Of a stretch of DNA of 64,000 bases, positions 44,014 to 53,156 are shown in pieces. The translations under genes were made by a program, and so were the position numbers. The DNA is from Anaerozeibacter quisquiliarum (GTDB lineage Bacteria > Bacillota > Clostridia > Christensenellales > Aristaeellaceae). Positions within the stretch are counted from its first letter, which is position 1. Every line of letters starts with the position of its first letter. The stretch is taken from the NCBI GenBank assembly GCA_051162045.1, contig JBISDI010000017.1, one strand, 5' to 3'. The notes under the pieces were generated by a model. That model was not told the origin of the DNA. It made no database searches and worked only from the letters and a program-made list of their open reading frames with translations.

Positions 44014-44979
44014 ATGCAATCCCAGCCGCAGCAGCCGCTCGCGCTGACCATCAAGGGGCAGATGTTCGAAGGGTTCTTGCTGGTCAAGAACAGCGAGCAG
44101 CGCACTTCGTCCAATGGCGGCAAGTACCTGGACATGACGCTGTCCGATCAGTCGGGCGACGTGAACGCCAAGATGTGGGACGGCACGGTGGCCGCGCCCA
44201 AGCCGCTCACGGTGGTCAAGATGCGCGGCATGATGCAGGAGTACAACGGCCGCGCGCAGATGCGGGTGGACAAGCTGCGCCCGGTCGAGGACGGCGACGC
44301 GGTTGACATGTCGATCTTAATCCCCTGCGCGCCCTATCCGGCGGAGGATATGCGCCGAGCGCTGACAGACCGCGCCGAAGCGATCGCCGACGAGAAGCTT
44401 CGGCAACTGGTGCTTGCGCGGCTCGAGGAGGCGGGCGAGAAGCTCGACTACTACCCGGCGGCGCAAAAACTGCATCACGCCGAGCGCGGGGGCCTGTTGC
44501 ACCACGTCACAACCATGCTCAAGGGCGCGGACGCGATTTGCGCGATCTATCCGCAGCTGGACCCCGACCTGTTGGCGGCGGGCGTAATCCTGCACGATTT
44601 GTGCAAGCTGACCGAGCTCAACGCCAACGAGGTGGGCCTGGCGAGCGACTACACGCTCGAGGGGCAGCTGGTGGGGCACCTGGTGCAGGGCGTGGCGCAC
44701 GTTCAGCGCGTGGGCACGGAGCTGGGCATGAGCCGGGAACTGATGATTATGCTCGAGCACATGATCCTGTCGCACCACGACCTGCCCGAGTACGGCAGCC
44801 CCAAGCCCCCGATGTTTCCCGAGGCCGAGGTGCTGCACGTGCTGGATTTGCTGGATGCGCGCATGTACGAGATGGACAAGGCGCTCGCCGCCGTCGCGCC
44901 CGGCACGTTCACCGATCGGATTTGGTCGCTGGAGCGCAAACTGTACCGCAGAAAAGAGCGACCGATCCCTCCCGCGTGA
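44014..44979 (+). CDS. yhaM: YhaM-family 3'-5' exoribonuclease
   Basis: A 321-residue protein. The N-terminal OB-fold (about 8-90) has GQMFEGFLLVKNSEQR and the HD domain (150-300) has GGLLHHVTTML, ILHDLCKLTEL (HD dyad) and HMILSHHDLPEYG. It matches YhaM, a Firmicutes 3'-5' exonuclease of RNA and single-stranded DNA. It has its own promoter facing away from apgM; AAGGAGGGG is 6 nt before the ATG. Confidence 0.93.
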   Translation: MQSQPQQPLALTIKGQMFEGFLLVKNSEQRTSSNGGKYLDMTLSDQSGDVNAKMWDGTVAAPKPLTVVKMRGMMQEYNGRAQMRVDKLRPVEDGDAVDMSILIPCAPYPAEDMRRALTDRAEAIADEKLRQLVLARLEEAGEKLDYYPAAQKLHHAERGGLLHHVTTMLKGADAICAIYPQLDPDLLAAGVILHDLCKLTELNANEVGLASDYTLEGQLVGHLVQGVAHVQRVGTELGMSRELMIMLEHMILSHHDLPEYGSPKPPMFPEAEVLHVLDLLDARMYEMDKALAAVAPGTFTDRIWSLERKLYRRKERPIPPA

Positions 44980-45186
44980 GCGCAGATTTGATGGCCCTGC
45001 CGCACAAGAGCCGTCGGAATTCGCAAATTGTCGTTCATGAAGGCTCGGGCGACCCGCTTCTTTACGCATGTCGCCCCACCGGTAACCCATCGGCCCATGC
45101 GCCATCCGGATTGCGCCGGCATGAACACGTTCGCGCCGGCTCCCGGGATGTGCGCAATCGCTCACCCCGCCGCTATTTTCTCTGAC

Positions 45187-45230
45187 GGGCCTGGCCCATT
45201 CCCCTCCTTGGAAGGGAATGGGCCAGGCCC
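45187..45230. terminator. Convergent-gene hairpin
   Basis: A 17-bp perfect stem GGGCCTGGCCCATTCCC / GGGAATGGGCCAGGCCC, with weaker pairing continuing in the loop. It lies between yhaM (+) and the GH94 gene (-), ending 4 bp from the latter's stop. There is no T run. It is similar in architecture to, but unlike in sequence from, the ATGAAAT elements. The rest of the 255-bp gap holds nothing I recognise. Confidence 0.6.
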
Positions 45231-45234
45231 GCCC

Positions 45235-47667
45235 TCATTCAATCCGAACCTGAACCCGATAAACCCCGCCCGCCGGCCGGGCCGGCAGCAGATTCCCCTC
45301 GATCGGCGCGCCGTCCACCGCGATGCTGACTGAGCCCTTCCTTCCCTCCGCACGGTTGTCGATCTCGATCAGGTAGCGGCTGCCCCGGAACATGCGGCTG
45401 ATGCGCAGCTTTTTGAGCTCGGAGGGCAGGCAAGGGTCGATCTTAAGCCCCTTGTAGTCGGGCTTGACGCCCAAGATCGCCTGCGAAATCGCGTAGAAGC
45501 TCCATGCCGCCGTGCCGGTCAGCCAGCTGTTCTTGGCCTCGCCGAACCTGCGCGCGCCCGGCCCGGCGATCGTCTGCGCGTAGACGTAGGGCTCGGTGCG
45601 GTGCAGCCCATGATCTTCTATGTAGGCCGGGCAGATCAGCCGCCAGGTCTCAAACGCGCGGTCGCCGTGCCCGAGCCGCGTCTCGGCGATCGTGATCCAG
45701 GGGTTGTTGTGGCAGAACACGCTGCCGTTCTCCTTATACCCGGGCGGGTAGGAGCTGATCTCGCCCAGTTCCACGCGATAGGATTGATAGGGTGGCGCGA
45801 CGAGCGCGATGCCGTGCGCGCACTGCAAACGCTCGCGCACGCTGTCCAGCGCCTGTTGCGCCAGGCCCTCGCCGACGCCGATCCCGGCCATCACGCACAT
45901 GCCCTGCGGCTCGATGTAGATCTGTCCTTCCGTACAGTCGCGGCTGCCCACCGCGCCGCCCAGCGCGTCGTAGGCGCGCAGGAACCACGCGCCGTCCCAG
46001 CCGTGTTGCAGCACCGCGTCCGTCATGCGCGCCTTCTCGGCCCGCGCGAACGCGGCCTCGTCCTCCATGCCCATGAGGCGGCACAGCTCGGCGTAGTCGT
46101 CCGCCACCGCCACATACATGCCGGCGATGAACGTAGATTCCGCGATGCCGCTGTCGAAATTTTGGCACGTTTGAAAGCTCTCGCCCGGCGTCTCGGAAAA
46201 GCAGTTCAGGTTCAGACAGTCGTTCCAGTCGGCCCGGCCGATCAGCGGCAGGCCGTGGGGACCTACGCGCTCGGCCGTGTGCCGGAACGAGCGCCTAAGG
46301 TGCTCGATCAGCGGCGCTTTGTTCGCGCTGTCGCTGTCAAACGGCACTTGTTCCGCGAGGATCGCCCGGTCGCCGGTCTCTTTGATATAGGCGGCCGCGC
46401 CGAAGATCAGCCACAGCGGGTCGTCGTTGAAGCCGCCGCCCACCTCGAAATTGCCCCGTTTGGTCAGCGGCTGGTACTGGTGGTAGGCGCTGCCGTCCGG
46501 GCGCTGGGTGGACGCGATGTCGAGGATGCGCGCGCGTGCGCGCTCGGGCACCATGTGTACGAAGCCCAGCAGGTCCTGTGCCGAGTCGCGGAAGCCCATG
46601 CCCCGCCCGATGCCCGACTCGAAGTAGGACGCCGAGCGCGACAGGTTGAACGTGACCATGCACTGGTACTGGTTCCAGGTGTTGACCATGCGGTCCATGC
46701 GCGCGTCCGAACTCTCGACCTCAAAGCGCGCGAGCAGCCCTGTCCAGTAATCCTTGAGCTCGGCGAGCGCCGCTTCGAACTGGGCGTCGGCCGCGAACGC
46801 GGCCATCAGCTGCCGGGCCTGGGCCTTGTTGATGACGCCGGGCGCTTCAAATTTCTGATCGGTCGGGTTCTCGCAATAGCCCAGCACGAAGATCATGCTC
46901 TGCGTTTCGCCGGGCGCGAGCTTCAGGCGCAGGCAGTGCGCCCCGATCGGGGCCCAGCCGTCGGCCACGCTGTTGCGCGGGCGGTCCTCAAGCACCGCGT
47001 CCGGCGCGTCGAATCCGTTGTACAGGCCGAGGAAGGCCTCGCGGTCGGTGTCAAAGCCGGCGGTTTCGCGGTTCACCGACCACAGCGCATAGTGGTTGCG
47101 CCGCTCGCGGTACTCGGTCTTGTGGTAGATCGCGCCGCCTTCGACATCCACCTCGCCGATGTTGAAGTTGCGCTGGAAGTTGGTCATGTCGTCGAGCGCG
47201 TTCCACAGGCAGAACTCGACCGCGCCGTACAGGCTGACCGGCTTCTCCCGGAGCGAGCGGTTGGTCAGCGTCAGCCGGGTCACCTGCGCGCGGTGCCCGC
47301 GCGGCACCATGACGGTGAGCGCGGCGGCCAGGCCGTCTTTTTCCCCTTCGATGACGGTATAGCCCAGCCCATGGCGGCACGAATAGCGGTCGAGCGCCGC
47401 CTTGACCGGCATCCAGCCCGGGTTCCAGACCGATTCCCCGTCGCGGATGTAGAAATACAGCCCGCCCGCGTCGGTGGGCGCGTTGTTGTAGCGGTATCGG
47501 GTCAGCCGCATCAGCCGCGCGTCCCGGTAGAAGCTGTAGCCGCCGCCGGTATTCGACAGCAGCGAAAAGAAGTCCTCGCTGCCCAGGTAGTTGATCCAGG
47601 GGTAGGGGACATCCGGGCGCGCGATCACAAACTCCCGGCGCGCGTCGTCGAAATGGCCGTAGCGCAT
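45235..47667 (-). CDS. GH94 cellobiose phosphorylase
   Basis: An 810-residue cytosolic enzyme that phosphorolyses cellobiose to glucose-1-phosphate and glucose. Its length and blocks match clostridial cellobiose phosphorylase: MRYGHFDDARREFVI and YPWINYLGSEDFFSLLSNTGGGYSFYRD in the N-terminal beta domain, GMGFRDSAQDLLGFVHMVP in the catalytic barrel, and the acid aspartate in GRADWNDCLNLN. The ATG at 47667 fits the family start; an in-frame start at 47724 is less likely because it falls between operator and promoter. Controlled by the LacI-type operator at 47693-47708. It pairs functionally with the GH1 enzyme at 48944. Confidence 0.93.
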   Translation of the reverse strand: MRYGHFDDARREFVIARPDVPYPWINYLGSEDFFSLLSNTGGGYSFYRDARLMRLTRYRYNNAPTDAGGLYFYIRDGESVWNPGWMPVKAALDRYSCRHGLGYTVIEGEKDGLAAALTVMVPRGHRAQVTRLTLTNRSLREKPVSLYGAVEFCLWNALDDMTNFQRNFNIGEVDVEGGAIYHKTEYRERRNHYALWSVNRETAGFDTDREAFLGLYNGFDAPDAVLEDRPRNSVADGWAPIGAHCLRLKLAPGETQSMIFVLGYCENPTDQKFEAPGVINKAQARQLMAAFAADAQFEAALAELKDYWTGLLARFEVESSDARMDRMVNTWNQYQCMVTFNLSRSASYFESGIGRGMGFRDSAQDLLGFVHMVPERARARILDIASTQRPDGSAYHQYQPLTKRGNFEVGGGFNDDPLWLIFGAAAYIKETGDRAILAEQVPFDSDSANKAPLIEHLRRSFRHTAERVGPHGLPLIGRADWNDCLNLNCFSETPGESFQTCQNFDSGIAESTFIAGMYVAVADDYAELCRLMGMEDEAAFARAEKARMTDAVLQHGWDGAWFLRAYDALGGAVGSRDCTEGQIYIEPQGMCVMAGIGVGEGLAQQALDSVRERLQCAHGIALVAPPYQSYRVELGEISSYPPGYKENGSVFCHNNPWITIAETRLGHGDRAFETWRLICPAYIEDHGLHRTEPYVYAQTIAGPGARRFGEAKNSWLTGTAAWSFYAISQAILGVKPDYKGLKIDPCLPSELKKLRISRMFRGSRYLIEIDNRAEGRKGSVSIAVDGAPIEGNLLPARPAGGVYRVQVRIE

Positions 47668-47692
47668 GGGCCTCCAGCTCCTCTCACGGTAT

Positions 47693-47708
47693 ACGAAAAC
47701 GATTTCGT
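47693..47708. promoter_or_regulatory. LacI-family operator of the GH94 gene
   Basis: ACGAAAACGATTTCGT, an imperfect palindrome of the LacI/CcpA-like class, just downstream of the expected start site of the GH94 transcript. A related copy, GCGAAAACGGTTTAGC, lies at 47860-47875. Confidence 0.75.
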
Positions 47709-47722
47709 AATGGCTTAAACCC

Positions 47723-47751
47723 ATGATAACGTACCATCAACCCAATTGCAA
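47723..47751 (-). promoter_or_regulatory. Promoter of the GH94 gene
   Basis: Minus strand TTGCAA (47746-47751), a 17-bp spacer and TATCAT (47723-47728). Confidence 0.7.
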
Positions 47752-47823
47752 GGGGTTTTCCGAACGAATTTGTGACATCGGTCAGGCGTGTGATGATTCG
47801 GGGAAATAGTTCCTTGAGGGGTA

Positions 47824-47852
47824 TTGTGTTTTGGCCGGCCTTGGCGTATACT
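47824..47852 (+). promoter_or_regulatory. Promoter of the LacI-GH1 operon
   Basis: TTGTGT (47824-47829), a 17-bp spacer and TATACT (47847-47852). Confidence 0.7.
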
Positions 47853-47859
47853 GGGACTT

Positions 47860-47875
47860 GCGAAAACGGTTTAGC
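47860..47875. promoter_or_regulatory. LacI-family operator of the lacI-GH1 operon
   Basis: GCGAAAACGGTTTAGC shares CGAAAACG with the GH94 operator and lies at the start of the lacI-type transcript, giving autorepression and joint control of both arms. Confidence 0.7.
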
Positions 47876-47898
47876 TATCGATATGCGGAGGATGAAGC

Positions 47899-48912
47899 GT
47901 GACGACGATCCGGGAACTATCGCGTCGGCTGGGTCTGTCGGTCTCCACCGTCAGCAAGGCGCTCAACGGCTACAAGGACATCAGCCCCGAAACCCGGGAT
48001 CGGGTCGCGGCTGTGGCGGGCGAGATGGGCTACCACCCGAACGCTCTGGCGCGGGCGCTCAAGACAAACCGCACGTATAACCTGGGCGTGCTGTTCGTGG
48101 ACGACGACCTGAGCGGCCTGACGCACAACTACTTCGCGGCGGTGCTCGACAGTTTCAAGGTGGAGGCCGAGCGCGGCGGGTACGACATCACCTTCATCAA
48201 CCACAACATCGGCAAGTCCCGGATGACCTACCTCGAGCACTGCCGCTACCGCAACGTCGACGGCGTGTGCCTGGCCTGCGTGGATTTCGGCGCGGAGGAG
48301 GTGGTTCAGCTTGCGATGAGCGACATCCCGCTCGTGATTATCGACCACCTGTTTGACGACCGCAGCTGCATCCTGTCGGAAAACCGGCAGGGCATGGAGA
48401 TGCTGGTGCGCTACATACACGGCCGCGGCCACCGCCGGATCGCCTATCTGCACGGCCACCGCTCCACCGTCAGCGACCAGCGGGTGAAAGGCTTCCTTGA
48501 GACGATGGCCGAGCTTGGGCTCGAGGTACCGGAGGGCTACCTGCGCCCCAGCCCCTACCACGAACCGGCCGCGGCCTACCAGGCGGTGAAGCGCGTGCTT
48601 GAGCTGCCCGAGCGCCCCGACTGCATCATCATGCCCGACGACTACGCCGCGCTGGGCGGCATCGAGGCGCTCGCCGAGGCCGCTCTGCGCATCCCGGAGG
48701 ACATCTCGGTGGCCGGGTACGACGGCGTCAAGCTGATTGGGCGGCTCAAGCCCCAGCTGACCACGGTCGAGCAGGACACGCTGCGCATCGGCCAGGAGGC
48801 GGCGCGCCAACTGCTCAAGCTGATCGAGCACCCGCGCACCGCGCGCGCCGAGATCGTGAACATCGCCTGCCGACTGATCCCGGGCGAAACCGTGCGCGAT
48901 TTGAAGGAATGA
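47899..48912 (+). CDS. LacI-family transcriptional regulator
   Basis: A 337-residue repressor. The helix-turn-helix is TTIRELSRRLGLSVSTVSKALNGYKDISPETRDRV, the hinge helix includes NALARALK, and the ligand-binding domain (60-330) is of the ribose-binding fold. It starts with GTG at 47899, with GGAGG 7-8 nt upstream. Divergent from the GH94 phosphorylase and directly followed by the GH1 gene, with an operator in each promoter region; the inducer is probably cellobiose or a product. It lacks the fused sensor modules of carbon-catabolite regulators. Confidence 0.93.
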   Translation: MTTIRELSRRLGLSVSTVSKALNGYKDISPETRDRVAAVAGEMGYHPNALARALKTNRTYNLGVLFVDDDLSGLTHNYFAAVLDSFKVEAERGGYDITFINHNIGKSRMTYLEHCRYRNVDGVCLACVDFGAEEVVQLAMSDIPLVIIDHLFDDRSCILSENRQGMEMLVRYIHGRGHRRIAYLHGHRSTVSDQRVKGFLETMAELGLEVPEGYLRPSPYHEPAAAYQAVKRVLELPERPDCIIMPDDYAALGGIEALAEAALRIPEDISVAGYDGVKLIGRLKPQLTTVEQDTLRIGQEAARQLLKLIEHPRTARAEIVNIACRLIPGETVRDLKE

Positions 48913-48943
48913 ACTCTACCGAAAGGGAATAGGGGGTGTTTCG

Positions 48944-50296
48944 ATGGGTTTTCCGGCCGGTTTTGTCTGGGGTGTGGCGTCATCCGCCTATCAGATCGAG
49001 GGCGCGGCCTATGAGGACGGCAAGGGCGAGACCGTATGGGACCGGTTCTCGCGCCGTCCGGGCGCGGTGCATGACGGGCACACCGGCGACGTGGCCTGCG
49101 ACCACTACCACCGCTACGCCGAGGACTTCCGCCTGATGGCCGAGTTGGGCATACGGCACCACCGGTTCTCGGTGTGCTGGCCTCGGCTGCTGCCCGAGGG
49201 CACGGGCCGGCTGAACGAGGCGGGCCTCGATCACTACGACCGCTTGATCGACGCGATGCTCGAAAACGGGATCACGCCCTGGCTGACGCTGTTCCACTGG
49301 GAGTACCCGATGGCGCTGCAACAGCGCGGCGCGTGGGAAAACCCGGACAGCCCCAAGTGGTTTGCCGAGTACGCGCGCGCGGTGGCGGCGCGCTACGCCG
49401 ACCGCGTCGGGCACTTCTTCACGCTCAACGAGCCGCAGTGCTTCATCGGGCTGGGCTACGTCACGGGCGAGCACGCGCCCGGCCTGAAACTGCCGGTCGA
49501 CGCCACGATCCCGATGGCCCACAACGCGCTGATCGCCCACGGGCTGGCGGTGCAGGCGCTCAGGGCGGAGTCGCCGCGCGCGAAGATCGGCTACGCGCCC
49601 TGCTCGTCGCCCATCTGTCCGGCGACAGACGCCGAAGCCGACGTGGAGGCGGCGCGCGGGGCTTATTTTTCGACGCCCGCCGACCGCGGGTTCTTTTCCA
49701 CCGCCTGGTGGAGCGACCCGGCGCTGCTGGGCCGCTACCCCGAGGACGGCCTCAAGCTGTACGGGCAGTACCTGCCCGCGCTCTTCGAGCGCGACCTCGC
49801 CACGATCTGCCAGAGGCTCGACTACTATGGGCAGAACATCTACAGCGGCAGCTTTGTCAAGGCCGGGCCAAGCGGCCCGGAGCCGGTTAAGCTGCCCGTC
49901 GGCACCGCCAAGACCGGCATGAACTGGCCGGTCACCCCCGAATGCCTGTATTGGGGGCCGAAATTCCTGTCCGAGCGCTACGGCGTTCCGGTAATCATCA
50001 CGGAAAACGGCATGGCGGATTTGGACGCGGTGTCCCGCGACGGCAAGGTGCACGACCCCGCGCGCCAGAACTACCTGTCGCGCTACATCGAGCAGTTCCG
50101 CCGCGCGGCGGACGACGGTGTGCCGGTCGCGGGCTACTTCTGCTGGTCGTTCCTCGACAACTTCGAATGGGCGATGGGCTACCGCGACCGGTTCGGGCTG
50201 GTATACGTCGACTACGAGACGCAAAGGCGCATCCCGAAGGATTCGGCGTATTGGTATCAGGGGGTTATTGAGAGCAATGGGGCTGTGTTGTTCTGA
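48944..50296 (+). CDS. GH1 beta-glucosidase
   Basis: A 450-residue retaining glycoside hydrolase. The acid/base is E163 in TLNEPQ and the nucleophile is E354 in IITENGM; FVWGVASSAYQIEGAAYEDGKG is the typical start and CWSFLDNFEWAMGY binds the aglycone side. There is no signal peptide, so it acts on imported unphosphorylated disaccharides. It lies 31 bp after the LacI gene in the same operon. Together with the cellobiose phosphorylase it gives two parallel intracellular routes for cellobiose; beta-glucosidase or beta-galactosidase preference is not resolvable. Confidence 0.94.
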   Translation: MGFPAGFVWGVASSAYQIEGAAYEDGKGETVWDRFSRRPGAVHDGHTGDVACDHYHRYAEDFRLMAELGIRHHRFSVCWPRLLPEGTGRLNEAGLDHYDRLIDAMLENGITPWLTLFHWEYPMALQQRGAWENPDSPKWFAEYARAVAARYADRVGHFFTLNEPQCFIGLGYVTGEHAPGLKLPVDATIPMAHNALIAHGLAVQALRAESPRAKIGYAPCSSPICPATDAEADVEAARGAYFSTPADRGFFSTAWWSDPALLGRYPEDGLKLYGQYLPALFERDLATICQRLDYYGQNIYSGSFVKAGPSGPEPVKLPVGTAKTGMNWPVTPECLYWGPKFLSERYGVPVIITENGMADLDAVSRDGKVHDPARQNYLSRYIEQFRRAADDGVPVAGYFCWSFLDNFEWAMGYRDRFGLVYVDYETQRRIPKDSAYWYQGVIESNGAVLF

Positions 50297-50353
50297 TGGT
50301 CCTCGACTTGCTGATTGCGTTTTCGCAATAAGCGTGACGAGCAAAGGTAAGCG

Positions 50354-50393
50354 AACCGCCGCGTAGGTACCGACTACACGGCGGCTCCTTTTT
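50354..50393 (+). terminator. Terminator of the lacI-GH1 operon
   Basis: Stem CCGCCG-GTAG / CTAC-CGGCGG with one bulged pair, followed by CTCCTTTTT, about 60 bp after the GH1 stop. Confidence 0.8.
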
Positions 50394-50402
50394 GCAGGTC
50401 CC

Positions 50403-50879
50403 TTACTCCGGCATCGGGCGCTTCTTGGCCGATATCGTCTCGACCGTCAGCTTGAACACCGCCGTGTGCCGAACCGCCTGCTCGTCGATCTCATGGCGCT
50501 TGCCGGTCATGTGCTCCATCAGCGCTTCCAGGCCGCGCGTTTTTTCCGCCATATTCGTAACCAGCGTCGCCGCGCCCGTGCCCATCACGCATTCGTAGGC
50601 GTAGCTGTACTGGTCCGCCCGCTCGCCTTCGATCAGCGCGTGCGCGCCGTCCATCTCAAAGCCGGCGTGCCCGACCGATTGGATCAGGCTGGCCTTGCGT
50701 CCCTCGCGCGCGCCGTGGAAGTACAGCGTCAGCCGATCCCCGTCCCGTTCATACCCGAAATTCACCGGCACGATGTAGGCCTCGCCGCGATCCACCAGCC
50801 CCAGCCGGACGACCTGGCAGCGCCGTACGATCGCCATGATGTCGTCCATATGCTTCACTTCGCGGTCCGATCGGCGCAT
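50403..50879 (-). CDS. Pyridoxamine 5'-phosphate oxidase-family (Nim-like) flavoprotein
   Basis: A 158-residue split-barrel FMN-binding protein. MRRSDREVKHMDDIMAIVRRC and LGLVDRGEAYIVPVNFGYERDGDRLTLYFHG are characteristic of the NimA-like subgroup. The TAATG overlap with the upstream cupin gene (stop TAA shares its A with the ATG at 50879) shows translational coupling. Role is unknown; some relatives are nitroreductases. Confidence 0.88.
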   Translation of the reverse strand: MRRSDREVKHMDDIMAIVRRCQVVRLGLVDRGEAYIVPVNFGYERDGDRLTLYFHGAREGRKASLIQSVGHAGFEMDGAHALIEGERADQYSYAYECVMGTGAATLVTNMAEKTRGLEALMEHMTGKRHEIDEQAVRHTAVFKLTVETISAKKRPMPE

Positions 50880-51226
50880 TAGCGTGTCTCCTTCACGATA
50901 ACCGCCAGGAGCACCAGATCCTCACTGCCGGTATTGACCACCGAATGCCGGTGGCCGTCGAACGTCGCCATCGAGTCGCCGGCCGAGACCGGGGTCTCCG
51001 CCCCGTCGTCGATGACCACGCCCGCGCCCGACACAAAGTAGAACAGCTCGGTCTCGCGCTCGTGCACATGCTCCCCGATCGAGGAGCCCGGCGTCAGCAC
51101 GATCCGGCTGAACAGCCGCACGGCGTCCGGTAGCTCGGCGCTCAGCGCGGTCAACCGGGCCGATCCGCTGCCGCCGCGCATCCGCTCGCGCAGTTCGGTC
51201 GATTGCGTTTCTTTTTTTGTTACCAT
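50879..51226 (-). CDS. Cupin-domain protein
   Basis: A 115-residue single cupin. The metal motif 1 is PGSSIGEHVHERETELFYFVSGAG (H53, H55, E59 type) and motif 2 is GDSMATFDGHRHSVVNTG. It may act as a small sensor or isomerase; function is unknown. It is followed by the coupled Nim-like gene and preceded, 15 bp away, by the Gfo/Idh/MocA gene, so a three-gene operon is likely. Confidence 0.88.
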   Translation of the reverse strand: MVTKKETQSTELRERMRGGSGSARLTALSAELPDAVRLFSRIVLTPGSSIGEHVHERETELFYFVSGAGVVIDDGAETPVSAGDSMATFDGHRHSVVNTGSEDLVLLAVIVKETR

Positions 51227-51241
51227 CGTCTGCCGTCCTCC

Positions 51242-52378
51242 TTACATATCCACCCAGATGTTGCCGCCGCGCGCGCTCCTGAGGCAGGCGTCGACGAAGC
51301 GTATGCCCTCAAGGCCGTCCTTTACGGTCGGGAAATCCACCATGTCCGGATCAAACTCACCCGCCTGCACGGCCTGCAAGCAGCGCGTGAACCCGGCGTA
51401 CAGGTTGGCCATCGCCTCGTACACGCCCTCGGGATGGCCGCTGGGCAAGCGGCTGTAGCGCGCGGCCGCCGGCAGGATGTTCCCGTGGCCCCGGCGCTGC
51501 TCGCATACCTCGCCCCGCTCGTCGGCCAGGATCAGCTTCTCCGGCTCCTCCTGCGCCCAGGTGATCGAGCCGCGTTCGCCGTAGACGCGCACGCGCAGTC
51601 CGTTATCGCTGCCGAGCGCGACTTGGGATGTCCAGTACAGCCCGGTCGCGCCGTTTTCGTACTCCACCATCACCATGTCGTTGTCGTCGAGCACCCGGCC
51701 GGGCACCAGCCGGTCCATCCTGCACAGCAGGCGCTTGATCGAAAGCCCTGTGATGCGCGAGACCGCGTTCTCCACATGGGTGCCGATGTCGCCCAGGCAG
51801 TTGGTCTCGCCCGATCGACCGGGATCGCAGCGCCACACATTTTGCTGCCCGCCGCAGTCGTCCTCGTGCGCCAGCCAGCTCTGCGCGTACTCGGCCATCA
51901 CCATCCGCACCCGGCCGATCGCGCCCGATTTTACCAGCTCGCGCGCCTGCTTGGCCATGACGTAGCCCATGTAGGTGTAGGTGACGAGAAGGATCAGCCC
52001 CTTCTGCTCGGCCAGCGCATGGAGTTCCTCGGCTTCGCGCACATTCACGCACAGCGGCTTGTCGCAGGATACGTGGACGCCCCTTTGCAGGAAGGCCTTG
52101 CAGGCCGCGTAATGCGCGTCATTCGGCGTGACGATCACGGCGAAGTCGATGCCGTCCGCGCGCGCCGCCTCGGCCTCGGCCATCGCCTCAAAATCGGGAT
52201 AGCAGCGCTCCTCGGCCAGCCCCAGCTGTGCGCCCAGCGCGCGCGTCTTTTCCATGCTCCTCGAAAAGCAGCCGGCGGTCAGTTCCGCCGCGCCGCCCAT
52301 GCTGATGGCCTTGCGATGCACATCGCCGATGAACGCGCCGGGCCCGCCGCCCACCATGCCGTACCTGAGCTTTCTCAT
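51242..52378 (-). CDS. Gfo/Idh/MocA-family NAD(P)-dependent oxidoreductase
   Basis: A 378-residue dehydrogenase. The Rossmann motif is YGMVGGGPGAFIGDVHRKA near residue 5, followed by the family EKP-equivalent HVSCDKPLC and the C-terminal alpha/beta domain with GDIGTHVENAV (catalytic H). Such enzymes oxidise inositols, sugars or sugar acids. The start is the ATG at 52378, with AAAGG 9 nt upstream; 52387 is possible. It lies ahead of the cupin and Nim-like genes. The substrate is unknown. Confidence 0.9.
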   Translation of the reverse strand: MRKLRYGMVGGGPGAFIGDVHRKAISMGGAAELTAGCFSRSMEKTRALGAQLGLAEERCYPDFEAMAEAEAARADGIDFAVIVTPNDAHYAACKAFLQRGVHVSCDKPLCVNVREAEELHALAEQKGLILLVTYTYMGYVMAKQARELVKSGAIGRVRMVMAEYAQSWLAHEDDCGGQQNVWRCDPGRSGETNCLGDIGTHVENAVSRITGLSIKRLLCRMDRLVPGRVLDDNDMVMVEYENGATGLYWTSQVALGSDNGLRVRVYGERGSITWAQEEPEKLILADERGEVCEQRRGHGNILPAAARYSRLPSGHPEGVYEAMANLYAGFTRCLQAVQAGEFDPDMVDFPTVKDGLEGIRFVDACLRSARGGNIWVDM

Positions 52379-52514
52379 CGGTTTCATCCTTTCCGCCCCC
52401 GGTCCGCCGGGTATACTGCTGATTATACCATGCCCCGACCCGCCCGGCAACCGCAAGCTTCGATCGGGCTATTCCCCGGACAAACGCGCAAGACTCCGAC
52501 CGCGGCATCCGGCG

Positions 52515-52780
52515 AAACGTGGAGGGGGAGGCAAGCCTCAACGCCATGGCGGCGGACGGGAAGGCCCTGTCGGGCGGCATGGACGACGCCTCGTCCTACA
52601 TCGACTTCGGCCCCGGCATGAGCCGCTTTGTCTGGTTTCACGCCATGCAAGCCTTTATGCCGGTGTCGTAGGCGTGGCGCTCGGCCTGCTGGTGTCGCTG
52701 CTGTTCAGCGGTATCTGGATCATGACGGCCGCCAATTCCTACGCGTCGGCGGCGAATATGCTCGGATCGACGGCGGTTAT
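52515..52780 (+). pseudogene. Frameshifted relic of a small membrane protein
   Basis: Within the 410-bp gap 52379-52788, one frame reads EGEASLNAMAADGKALSGG ... YIDFGPGMSRFVWFHA and stops; the adjacent frame continues SLYAGVVGVALGLLVSLLFSGIWIM, a clear membrane span, then degrades into arginine-rich nonsense. No start codon with a ribosome site leads into it. I read it as the decayed end of a membrane protein gene of unknown family. Confidence 0.4.
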
Positions 52781-52788
52781 TCGCCGAT

Positions 52789-53154
52789 CTATTCGCCGAC
52801 CGCCACGCTCGAGGTGGCGACCAGATTTACGCCGGTACGGGCGATGTCCTCCTTAAGCACCTGGCCGGCGCGGATGGGGGCGTCGATGCGCAGCGCGTGA
52901 ATCTCGCCCAGCACTTCGCCGATGGCCGACCTGGGCACGACATCGAAGGTCTTGACCGAGCACAGCGGGCGCAGGCCGCCTTTGACCCGCACGCTCGAAG
53001 TGACCGTGCGCATCGGGTTTACCATCTCCTGGCGCGCATACTGAGCGCCCCGGGCGCATTCGTTGCCGGCCACCGCAATGCCGTCGCCCGGGACCGAAAC
53101 GGTCATCCGGCAGCCGATCGGGCAGCGGATACAGGTCATCTGCACACTCTCCAC
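52789..53154 (-). CDS. DUF1667 zinc/iron-sulfur protein
   Basis: A 121-residue protein of the DUF1667 family, with the N-terminal CIRCPIGCRM cysteine cluster and a third conserved cysteine (NECARG). DUF1667 genes follow GlpA/GlpB-like pairs in anaerobes and are thought to carry an iron-sulfur or zinc centre for electron transfer. GTG 53154 is preferred because GAGGGGG lies 7 nt upstream; GTG 53160 overlaps the upstream stop. It is the third gene of the set 55846-52789. Confidence 0.88.
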   Translation of the reverse strand: MESVQMTCIRCPIGCRMTVSVPGDGIAVAGNECARGAQYARQEMVNPMRTVTSSVRVKGGLRPLCSVKTFDVVPRSAIGEVLGEIHALRIDAPIRAGQVLKEDIARTGVNLVATSSVAVGE

Positions 53155-53156
53155 GC

